Assembly (NCBI RefSeq): GCF_001858025.1
Contig: NZ_LZQD01000002.1
Coordinates: forward strand, 218,557 to 282,556
Reading direction: 5' to 3'
DNA from: Trichormus sp. NMC-1
GTDB taxonomy: Bacteria; Cyanobacteriota; Cyanobacteriia; Cyanobacteriales; Nostocaceae
Length of the DNA: 64,000 nucleotides
Positions within the stretch are counted from its first letter, which is position 1; each line of letters opens with the position of its first letter. This document shows, in pieces, positions 53,976 through 62,574 of this stretch. The position numbers were made by a program, and so were the translations under genes. A model generated the notes under the pieces. That model was given only the letters and a program-made list of their open reading frames with translations, had not been told where the DNA came from and did not search any database.

Positions 53976-56900
53976 TCAACCTGTTTGTGCCAGTTGTTGT
54001 TGATTGAGATAGAAATAATGACCTCTTTTGGCAATTAATGCTTCGTGAGTACCACTTTCAACTAAAACGCCGCGATCTAAAACTAAAATTAGGTCAGCAT
54101 GGCGTACTGTAGAAAGGCGATGGGCAATAATCACACTTGTGCGTCCTTGCAGAATTTGTTTGAGGTTATTCTGAATAATTCGCTCAGATTCTGCATCAAG
54201 ATGACTGGTAGCTTCATCTAATATTAAAAGGCGCGGATTTCCAAGTAAAGCACGGGCTATAGCTAGGCGTTGGCGTTGTCCCCCTGATAACATTCCCCCA
54301 CCTTCACCAATTTGGGTTTCATAACCCATAGCCATGCGTTTAATAAACTCATCTGCACCTGCAAGCTGCGCTGCTTCAATGATTTCTTCAAGTCTGGCTT
54401 CGGGATGAGCAATGCTAATATTTTCTCGAATTGTGCCGCCAAACAAAAAGGTTTCTTGGTCAACAACTCCAATTTGCGATCGCAGCGATTGCAAAGAAAT
54501 ACTAGTCACATCTTGATTGTCAATTAACACTCTGCCATCTGTCGGTAGATATAAACCCAAAATCAGCTTAGAAAGAGTAGTTTTTCCTGAACCACTTCGC
54601 CCCACAACTGCTACAGTTTGCTCAGGTAAAATCTCAAAACTTAAATTTTCGAGGATGTTAATCTCGCTTTCGGGATGATAACGGAAAGTCACATTATCAA
54701 AACAAATACGTCCGCGTAAACTCGGTAAAATCTGGCGGGTTTGGGTTGATAAATCTTCTTCTGGTTCAGCTTCTAAAACATCATTAATTCGCTCCGTAGA
54801 AACTATTACTTCTTGGACTTGATTCCAAAGTACAATTAGTCTTTGAAAAGGCTGAATAATGTTACCTAGCAACATATTAAAAGCCACTAATTGCCCAATT
54901 GTTAATTGGTTTTGAATAACTAACCAAGCTCCAAACCATAATAATACTGTACTCGCTATGGATTGAATAGTAGAACTAAGAATTTGCAGTTGATTACTAA
55001 TTACTTGACCACTAAAGGTTTTCTTCGTCAAATTATTCAGTAATTCTTCCCACCGCCAACGGACTGTTTGTTCAATCGCCATTGAGCGAATAGAAGAAAT
55101 CCCTGATAGGCTTTGAATCAAGTAACTATTTTCTTTTGTTACTGCCGTAAAAACCTCACGGCTAATGCGGCGCAAAAAAGGTGTAGCTACTAATGCTAGT
55201 AACACAAAAGGTGGGACAATGGCTAAGGTCATCCAAGCCATAGGTGGACTGTACCAAAACATCAATCCCACATAAATAAACACAGTCAGCAAATCTAAAA
55301 CAATAGATAATGCTTCCCCAGTTAAAAAACGCTGAATTTTTTGATTTTCTTGAACACGAGAAACAATATCGCCAACATAACGAGACTCAAAGAATGACAG
55401 AGGTAGGCGAAATGTATGTTTAATAAAACCTACCAACAATGCTACACTAATCCGGTTAGCTGTGTGGTCTAGTAAATATTGTCTGAGTCCATTGATGACA
55501 ACACGGAATAAGCCAAAAATTAGCAACCCAAAGCCAACTGTGTTTAAAGTAATGGTGCTACCCTGGACAATTACTCGGTCTAATAATAGTTGAGTAAATA
55601 AAGGTGTCACCAGTCCAAAGATTTGAATTAATACCGAAGCCACAAATACTTCTAGAAGTACTTGGGAGTGAGGTTTAACTAAATCAAATAACTGCCAAAA
55701 GGTTGTATTAGATTCTGGGGTTTCTTTGAGTGAGTTTGTCGGTTGTAATAACAACGCATAACCTGTCCAACCGGCTTTGAATTCGCTAATAGTTAGGTTT
55801 CGTTGACCGATAGCGGGATCAGCTACAATTACCCGTTTTTTGGTAATTTCATAGACGACAATGTAATGTTTACCTTCCCAATGTGCGATCGCTGGTAGGG
55901 GTTGTTGTGCTAATTTATCTAAACTGGCTTTTACCGGACGAGTAGCAAAACCAACACTTTCAGCCGCTGTAGTTAAACTTCCCATTGATGCACCCGCACG
56001 GTTAACATTGGCAAGTTCCCGCAAGCGGTTAATACTGAAGTTTTTACCCCAATAGCGACTAATCATCACTAAGCAAGCTGCACCACAGTCAGAAGCACTT
56101 TGTTGCTCAAAAAATGGGTAACGTTTGCTAATTTTGCGCCACCAATTTCCCGCAGTAACGGTGGGACTGGGAAAGTAGGTTTGGCGTTTTTTCGGCTGTG
56201 GTTGCGTCTGGATCGTTGCTTGGGGAAATTGAATTAAATTGCGGTTTTTGGTTGGAATTTCCCGCTTTGGTGGCTTGGGAATGGGAATTTCTAGAGGCTG
56301 TGAAGTGTCAATTAATTCTGCTAATTGTGGCCAGTGTTTTAGCGCCGCTATCCAGTGATCATGACGTAAAATGTAAGCGATCGCAGGTTGCGTTGCTTGC
56401 CAACTTCCTTGTTGGGAATTGACAAACATAGTACCTGGTGTGAGTACTTGTCCTTGAGAATGCTGTAGTTCGCCTTGACGCACGAGCAACAGCTTAATAT
56501 CTTTGGTAATTTTGGCGTTTAGAGAACCAGTTTCTAAATTTTGCCTTTCAAATAAAGACAGTGCTTTTAACATCTCCTCTACTGATTCATGGCGGGGTAA
56601 AGCAGTGTTTTGGCACAATAACAGCAATGTATCCCAAAGTTCAGCCTTAATCAGCAAGTTATCGCTGACACTGGGAAACTTCTGAATTACCTCTTGGGGA
56701 AGATAACCCACCTTTAAATTAACAGAAGCTCTGGCCACATAGGAACTAAATTCCTGTTCGGAAAATAAAGTCAATTCTCCAAATGATGACCCAGATCCAA
56801 GGGTGGTAATTAAATTATTGAAACCATCTAACAGCCGAACTTTACCTGTCAGCACAAGATAAATTCCTGGTGCTGCTGTTGTAGATTGCCAAAACTGCTT

Positions 56901-57026
56901 GGCTATTGGTGGTTCAATAATTTCTAATGCTTGAACACAATATTCAAGTTCTTGTTGTGATAGCGACTCACCCAAACTGTGGGTAATTTTTTCAACTAAT
57001 TGTGACTGAGAAAACGCTGATGGCAT
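53976..57026 (-). CDS. C39-peptidase ABC exporter with N-terminal cyclic-nucleotide-like domain (HetC-like architecture)
   Basis: The 1016-aa protein has an N-terminal cNMP-binding-like domain (about residues 35-125: GIYLVLTGKVRLLDG, GSSFGELTLFSEQ). The C39 peptidase is at about 305-440, with the catalytic Cys in QQSASDCGAACLVMISRYWG, His in HWEGKHYIVV and Asp in VADPAIG, all intact. Six membrane helices follow (about 455-750). The ABC ATPase has Walker A GRSGSGKTT, signature LSGGQRQRLAIARAL and Walker B LLILDEATSHLD. Such transporters cut leaders after Gly-Gly and export the core, so the precursors at 46.2-48.0 kb are natural substrates. HetC of Anabaena has the same layout. Orthology with hetC itself is not claimed. 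Confidence 0.93.
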   Translation of the reverse strand: MPSAFSQSQLVEKITHSLGESLSQQELEYCVQALEIIEPPIAKQFWQSTTAAPGIYLVLTGKVRLLDGFNNLITTLGSGSSFGELTLFSEQEFSSYVARASVNLKVGYLPQEVIQKFPSVSDNLLIKAELWDTLLLLCQNTALPRHESVEEMLKALSLFERQNLETGSLNAKITKDIKLLLVRQGELQHSQGQVLTPGTMFVNSQQGSWQATQPAIAYILRHDHWIAALKHWPQLAELIDTSQPLEIPIPKPPKREIPTKNRNLIQFPQATIQTQPQPKKRQTYFPSPTVTAGNWWRKISKRYPFFEQQSASDCGAACLVMISRYWGKNFSINRLRELANVNRAGASMGSLTTAAESVGFATRPVKASLDKLAQQPLPAIAHWEGKHYIVVYEITKKRVIVADPAIGQRNLTISEFKAGWTGYALLLQPTNSLKETPESNTTFWQLFDLVKPHSQVLLEVFVASVLIQIFGLVTPLFTQLLLDRVIVQGSTITLNTVGFGLLIFGLFRVVINGLRQYLLDHTANRISVALLVGFIKHTFRLPLSFFESRYVGDIVSRVQENQKIQRFLTGEALSIVLDLLTVFIYVGLMFWYSPPMAWMTLAIVPPFVLLALVATPFLRRISREVFTAVTKENSYLIQSLSGISSIRSMAIEQTVRWRWEELLNNLTKKTFSGQVISNQLQILSSTIQSIASTVLLWFGAWLVIQNQLTIGQLVAFNMLLGNIIQPFQRLIVLWNQVQEVIVSTERINDVLEAEPEEDLSTQTRQILPSLRGRICFDNVTFRYHPESEINILENLSFEILPEQTVAVVGRSGSGKTTLSKLILGLYLPTDGRVLIDNQDVTSISLQSLRSQIGVVDQETFLFGGTIRENISIAHPEARLEEIIEAAQLAGADEFIKRMAMGYETQIGEGGGMLSGGQRQRLAIARALLGNPRLLILDEATSHLDAESERIIQNNLKQILQGRTSVIIAHRLSTVRHADLILVLDRGVLVESGTHEALIAKRGHYFYLNQQQLAQTG

Positions 57027-57044
57027 TTCCTTACCTCCAAAACA

Positions 57045-57647
57045 CTAATAGTTATTGGTCTGAATCAAATTAAATGACCAATTGAAACTAGGTTCAGAGC
57101 TAGATTGCAAATCGCCAATTTTGATACCAGCATCCTGAGTTTGAGCATTTTTTGGTGGATGGGAACTTTTACGTTTAGTCGAAAGTCCCATTTGTTTAAG
57201 TAAGCGGTTAATGTGGCGATCGCTAATTTCAATTCCCAATTCATTCGCTAAATGTTTACTTAACCATTGAGCCGTCCAGTAACCAAAAGCATAGCCATAT
57301 TCACGCGGACTATTACTGACTAATTCTTTCAATCGTTCGATATATTGATGATTAACAGTCTTTGGTCTACCTATCGGTCGCTCGTTCCATTTATGTGCCA
57401 TACCAGCCTCAGCTATGCCTATCCAGTACCGCGCCATCTCATGAGAACAACTGATAATTTCACAGATATGAGATTGAGATTTACCCATATCTGCTAACAA
57501 CATAATTTCAATTCGTCGCCGATATTCGGGTTGTATATTAGATTGCAAGTTTTTCAACAGCGCCTTTCGCTGAAAAGGTGTTAAAAACTTGCTCTCGTGT
57601 GCATCGTAAATATCAAATGCGTTGTTTTGACTCGAAGAAAATGACAT
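57045..57647 (-). CDS. Helix-turn-helix protein (IS630/winged-HTH type), probable regulator of the export operon
   Basis: I prefer the ATG at 57647 (MSFSSSQNNAFDIYD); the frame is open to 57704. The 200-aa protein has two HTH units: RRIEIMLLADMGKSQSHICE with ISCSHEMARYWIG, and YIERLKELVSNSPREYGYAF with WLSKHLANELGIEISDRHIN. The second resembles the winged helix of IS630-type transposase N-termini. The DDE catalytic domain is absent, so it is not a transposase. The gene ends 18 bp before the ABC exporter gene, so it is in the same operon and likely regulates it. Confidence 0.8.
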   Translation of the reverse strand: MSFSSSQNNAFDIYDAHESKFLTPFQRKALLKNLQSNIQPEYRRRIEIMLLADMGKSQSHICEIISCSHEMARYWIGIAEAGMAHKWNERPIGRPKTVNHQYIERLKELVSNSPREYGYAFGYWTAQWLSKHLANELGIEISDRHINRLLKQMGLSTKRKSSHPPKNAQTQDAGIKIGDLQSSSEPSFNWSFNLIQTNNY

Positions 57648-59385
57648 AATTCTTACCAGTTGCCGTCTATTATTGTGAAATTTGGGCAAGTTTATCCCTG
57701 ACATCTGTTGCTAACATCCAGATGCAAAATTAATTAGCCAATTACGGCTAACCAAATATTTATGACATGATTTGCAATTCAGACTTTCAGTTTTCCTCCC
57801 TAGCTTGCTGAAAATCCAGGCGAGTATTTCGCCATTTGATCAAATTTTTAACCATTAATATCTGACATTAAAAATCCTAGCTTGGGAGAAATTTTCATCA
57901 AACATCCTCATGCAAATCATGTAATTTTGGGTTTTTCCTATCCTCCAAAATTTCTGGAGTAGAAAGTTTGTAAGCAGTGGTAAGCATCCTTGAACAATAT
58001 GTAGCCAGATAACTGTTTTCTATTAAACAGCTATATTTGCTAACACACCTAAAACAGTAAAAAGCAATAATTTCTAGCCTTTTTAAATACCTACAGCAGT
58101 TTGCGTAGTTAGGAGGTACAAAATCTAAATTTAACCCTATACACAAAGCCAGTTTTACTCCTGACTCCTGACTCCTGACTCCTGAATTCTGCTGTAACGC
58201 AACCACCATCTTATGTTGTCAAGCCATTTGCCCTTAGTTGATATTCACAGTAATACAATTTGGAGCCTGCTGGTAGCTCTAATTGTGAGGATGTTATTGA
58301 ACACTGCGATGCAGGTTCATATATGAACATCCCAATATTTAGGTAAGAGGTAAAACCTGTTTTAAGGATTGAAGCCTAAAAGTAGCTAAGATCAGGCGAG
58401 GAAGTAATCTATTTCTTACACTAGCTTAAGGCTAGTATTTTCTCATCAGCAGATTGTCATAAATCTGAAATTTTACACAAGAGAACTTTTAAGAAAAAGC
58501 TACATTTCCTCACTGTTTATCTTTATCTACTATGATTCATTTCCAAATTTTCCTACATCTTCGCCTGGAGTTTATCTAAAAAATAAAATCTTTATTGGAT
58601 CTTCACGAAGACTTTATATTAAATTTATATTTAAAAATAATATTAATTGCTTATACAATAGCGCAATTTTTATAATATTTTATTTTATTTTATTTTATTT
58701 TATTTTTTACAAATTTTTTACAAACAACTGAGTATTTTTATAGGATGGCTATAATTTTTACAAAAAAAATAAAAAGAAGCTGTTCAAAGTTGCCAGCTTC
58801 TATTACTCACTATATAAATTGCCAGTTTATACAGCGAAAATAATCCTGTTTGGGAATAATAGGATTACAAAATTGGAAACAGAAGCGTAATAGCTAATAA
58901 TTCCTACCAACCATAAACGTGATTTCACAGTAACTTTTCAATTTTCTAGCCTACTTTTGGCACTAAAGTTTTGAAAAGTCAAACCCAATAGAGTAGAAGA
59001 AGTTCTCTAGCTATGTTAAGTTTTCACTGGGGGAAGCCACTACCCCAATTTCTTATTGCTCAGACTTCCTAGAAAAAAGAACCACCAGTAGTTACTGTTA
59101 ATCAGTCTTGGTGTAAAAGTTATCTAATCCATGAGTAACTGATTGCTGAAACAGTCAGTGTTACATATTTCATGCTTAGAGATAAGCATTGATTTTATTG
59201 GTAAAAGTGGAGCTTTTAGCCATTCACTTCTTTTCGGTTGTTATTTCTAATTTATAGGATGTTACTATTCTATATTTGCCATTTTGGCAAATTTTTACAC
59301 TGATGTATTGTAGAGACATTCCCTAAGAACATCTCTACAGTACCGGTTACTGACTTTATTCAATCTACAATTCTTTCTGAGCAAG
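57648..59385. other. 1.7-kb gene-poor region downstream of hetP
   Basis: AT-rich. An open frame at 57898-58209 (minus) is partly encoded by the repeat CAGGAGTCAGGAGTCAGG (58155-58180) and is not called. A five-fold TTTTA run lies near 58677-58706. A small hairpin ATTTGCC/GGCAAAT with a T-run (59274-59297, plus strand) could be a terminator. A TGTAGAGA/TCTCTACA palindrome sits at 59309-59340, just after the hetP stop. The 57.7-58.5 kb part probably holds the promoter of the exporter operon. Confidence 0.5.
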
Positions 59386-59769
59386 CTATGCTGACCGCTT
59401 CTCTCTGTGGCTACCACGTACTTCTGCTTTTTGCTTACCACCCACTTCCAAATAAGCTAAATCTTTAATTTTGCTCAAACAGCTAGGTGCAAGATGACTA
59501 TCAGACCTTTTCTCGGTTGCTTGTGTGGCAATTTTAAGATTGTCATTGTGCTGTGCAGTTGACCTACTCATGCGGGAATTTTCTTTGAGAAGTCGGTTAT
59601 AAGTGCGGTAAGGAATGTAATGCAGAGGATTGTAACCAACAAACCGCAGCATTAAAACACAAGCCCAGGAATACTTACCAGCTAGAATTGCTTCTATTAC
59701 TTGATCGAATTGTTCGGGTTGGATTTTCTTATCTAAGTTGCTACTATTGCCAGAAATATCTTGATTCAT
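59386..59769 (-). CDS. hetP: Heterocyst commitment protein HetP (family member)
   Basis: The 127-aa protein has the full HetP core, [20 protein letters not shown] followed by [20 protein letters not shown] and LLKEN, and a variable Ser/Lys-rich tail. HetP-family proteins act downstream of HetR in heterocyst commitment. The tail is longer than in the copy at 50584-50883, as in HetP proper, but which paralogue this is needs a tree. It is transcribed toward the HTH/C39-ABC operon, 1.7 kb away. In Anabaena hetP neighbours hetC, an exporter of the same architecture as the one here. Confidence 0.85.
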   Translation of the reverse strand: MNQDISGNSSNLDKKIQPEQFDQVIEAILAGKYSWACVLMLRFVGYNPLHYIPYRTYNRLLKENSRMSRSTAQHNDNLKIATQATEKRSDSHLAPSCLSKIKDLAYLEVGGKQKAEVRGSHREKRSA

Positions 59770-60037
59770 GGTACGTGTTAGTTTTTTTGAAGGTAATAAA
59801 CTAGTTCAGTTTCTTCGAGCTTTATTGTGTCAATTGCTGTTTTGCAACTGCAATACTAGTCCACCACACCAACTTTGATGGGTTCACAACAGAAAAAAAG
59901 TTATATTCTCCCCATGCTTGCCTTCACCCAGCAATTGTGGTTTGGTTGAGTACTAGCTTTGAAACAGTTGTTGAATTAATTACAGGAATATATTGGTAAT
60001 GGATTTGTGGCGAATGTTGAAAAAATAGATAATCTTT

Positions 60038-60634
60038 TCAACAGGCACATCCAGAAAGTTTTCCAGTTCTAAGCAGTTGCCTTAACTTCCAGTTATCAGC
60101 GCTATCTATAAAACTTCTGTGTTGTTTTCGCTGCATCTGGATACTATGGAACTGAGTTTTAGTTTTAGCAATTTTGACTGCTATCTGGGTAGTTTTCTGT
60201 GTGTTCAGGAGAAGCTTCAATATACTAACTTTCAAAGCTAACGCTCTTTGGGCGGCTTGTTCGACTCTAGCTATCATCACCCGGAAAGTTTGAGCCGTTA
60301 AAGCTGTGATTTGCTTTTCTTGGGTATGACTGACTTGTGCAATCTTTCCTGTACATACCCACATCACAACCGTGAGCCAAAAATTTAAGCTCCTCCACCA
60401 CACTAAATCCAGAAGGGCTGAAAGTGCCTCAGTCTGAAAGGATGTAGACCTGTTACCTGTTTTATTAATTGCTATATCACTACTTTTCGATATGGCTGAT
60501 AAAGTTACCCTTTGTGAAAGTATGGGACTTTCATAAATGGCTACCTGACGAGGATGCAAATCATAGTGCTTTTTCCCTAAGTTACCTCGTTGGTTTGATG
60601 TTTCGACTGCATTTGACCTGATGATTTTTTTCAT
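60038..60634 (-). CDS. Unidentified protein upstream of hetP
   Basis: The 198-aa open frame has no domain that I recognise. It contains a hydrophobic stretch LNFWLTVVMWVCTG (about residues 83-96) that could be a membrane segment. The rest is rich in Gln, Thr, Ser and Lys (QKTTQIAVKIAKTKTQFHSI) and looks helical. It ends 268 bp before hetP on the same strand, so co-transcription is possible. No obvious ribosome-binding site precedes the ATG. It could be a lineage-specific gene or a chance ORF. Confidence 0.45.
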   Translation of the reverse strand: MKKIIRSNAVETSNQRGNLGKKHYDLHPRQVAIYESPILSQRVTLSAISKSSDIAINKTGNRSTSFQTEALSALLDLVWWRSLNFWLTVVMWVCTGKIAQVSHTQEKQITALTAQTFRVMIARVEQAAQRALALKVSILKLLLNTQKTTQIAVKIAKTKTQFHSIQMQRKQHRSFIDSADNWKLRQLLRTGKLSGCAC

Positions 60635-61152
60635 TGCGCTGACCTGTGATTGAAAACCTGACTGTTTTTAATCAAGTCTGTTTGCTACTTTGCCGTATTG
60701 ACCCTGTTTCTCTGTGCAGTTTTGTAGATGTTACCTAGTGGTAGGGGTTGTTGATGAAGACAACCATCATTGAGTACTTCTCGGCTTTGGCTTTTGCTAA
60801 CCAGTGAATGCAAGGTAAAAATTTACCTGTTTTCTCTCTCGTTAGCTGGCTTGGTAGATGCTGTTGTGTATGAGAGAAAAATCCACAACCCTTAATTCAA
60901 TAATCTTTTACTGGATATTATTGTATAACTTGCCGCCGAGCGTTAGGAGAGCTTTTCAGTAAAGTCTCATAACTTTGAACTTAGCCGAGAAGATAATTCA
61001 TATTTGAATCTCAATGTCTACATTCGTATTTATACTATTTTTTGTCGCTAATGTCATCTGCCAGTTTGGCAGTCCTATAAGTTAAATTTACTTAATGTCT
61101 CTAGATATTCACTTATGGATTGTGCAGCTTTGAATTTTGTCCCATATTGAGC

Positions 61153-61178
61153 AAAAAAATGGGGGGTTACACCCCCTA
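61153..61178 (-). terminator. Rho-independent terminator, minus strand
   Basis: On the minus strand GGGGG-TGTAA-CCCCC is followed by CATTTTTTT. No annotated gene ends here, so it may close a small RNA transcribed from upstream (higher coordinates). Confidence 0.75.
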
Positions 61179-61523
61179 TTTTATGAATTGAAAAAAGTTA
61201 ATTATGCTTGTTTCATTAACAAATTATCTTGCCGATTTTTCTTAAAAAAGCTTATCTATAAGCAACTCTAGATACTTTTGAAAACAGCCAAATTCAAGAT
61301 TTTTATTAAAATTAGCCCTGACTGGTTAGTTATTATATATTGTTATATGTTTTGCCTGAAGTTCTTATCTAAAAATCTTTACAGATGCACTAAGCTCAGT
61401 TATCCGCTAGGAAAATAGGAGTAATGATTGCATAGAAACTAGCTATATAATCCAGACATTAACTGGTTAATACTACTCTTGTATGCTATGATATATTAAC
61501 CTATTTTGTCACCACAAAATTAA

Positions 61524-61551
61524 AATAAAAAAACACCCATTCAGAGGTGTG
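61524..61551 (-). terminator. Possible second minus-strand terminator
   Basis: On the minus strand ACACC-TCTGAATG-GGTGT is followed by TTTTTTTATTTT. The stem is short but the T-run is long. The nearest upstream gene on this strand ends 1 kb away. Confidence 0.6.
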
Positions 61552-62574
61552 CTGATAAAAAAGTATAGTCGGCTTAACCGAATCTTAAACATATAATTTA
61601 GCATCTAAACGCCAGTTAGCAGGCAAATAATGCTTCTATATTTTTTTCAATAAAATTACCCAATTTTGGGAATATAACCAACCAATTTGTCTAAGATTAC
61701 TGTGGCGATGGAGTTGAGATTAAGAATAAATGAAAATCGTTAATTGTGATGAGTTTCTGATTATTAATTTATGTTAGTTTTATATTTTGAACTAGATCAA
61801 GAATGCATTACTCTAGGAACTCTTTGTTGCTGAAGTCTGAGCGGCAAATCCCATCATCTTTAAATTTGCTCAACAACTAAATCAGGAATTTATTGACAAT
61901 GTGAAATTCAGGCATTACCATATAAATCCGACTCGCTCTAAATCTCTAAATTGAGACTGTAAATTTTAGGGAGTATTTTATGAGTGAGGACAACTTTACT
62001 GGATCTCTCTTTAGTATTCATTTTTCTATATTTCCTTAGATACGTAGTAGGGGTATTTTCTAGGCTAATAATTATGTGCAGCCCAAGTCAGTTTTTACAC
62101 TTGTACTCAGGGTAGGTTGTGATAAAAACGAAATAATCGGGCATTTTTTCTAAGTAATAGATGAGAGTCGTGATATTTATCACCAAATACGGTGATAGGG
62201 ACATTTAAAAAAAAATGAGTAAAACATGAGTTTTGAGGTTTAAAACTTTCGACTCTAACCATTTCTTGCTTTTTCTGAGGATTCCGGAAATAATCGGAAA
62301 ATAAAATAGCAGTTTATAGACATACATTGTTTTGGTTATCAATGATGCTTTTTCTATATAAATCTTCAAGAACTATCTATTGATACCTAATGCTGTTTAT
62401 CTGCATTTTATATTTTTAAAGCTTAAAGTGATAAATTTTACTAAATTTAAATTTAGAGTTGAGAAGATTCACAGTTGTGTAAAAATGACGTAATACTGAT
62501 TATAGCCTAATTTATAGAGAAACTAGGCTGAATCAGTTTAAATCATCAAAGCCGTATTTTTACGATTATGGGTA

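Larger units (their letters stand above)
60635..62574. other. 1.9-kb non-coding region with minus-strand terminator hairpins
   Basis: No ORF of note on either strand. Two minus-strand Rho-independent terminator candidates lie at 61153-61178 and 61524-61551 (listed separately). GGTTAATA/TATTAACC arms flank 61465-61502. A TCCGGA hexamer is at 62283-62288. The region is AT-rich throughout and may include the hetP-side promoter and one or more small RNAs. Confidence 0.5.

Noticed and set aside
57045-57647. IS630-family transposase
   Set aside because: Only the N-terminal HTH part is present, with no DDE domain and no inverted repeats. It sits as the first gene of the exporter operon.
57898-58209. 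103-aa minus-strand ORF
   Set aside because: Part is encoded by the CAGGAGT repeat. There is no ribosome-binding site, and its composition is unlike the neighbouring proteins.
62283-62288. TCCGGA as a heterocyst-specific (DIF-type) promoter element
   Set aside because: The hexamer is present, but a -10 box at proper spacing was not convincing, and TCCGGA also occurs elsewhere in the window (for example 9092).
57648-62574. tRNA or rRNA genes in the long gene-poor regions
   Set aside because: I found no cloverleaf-like segments or rRNA sequence by reading. A covariance scan was not possible here.
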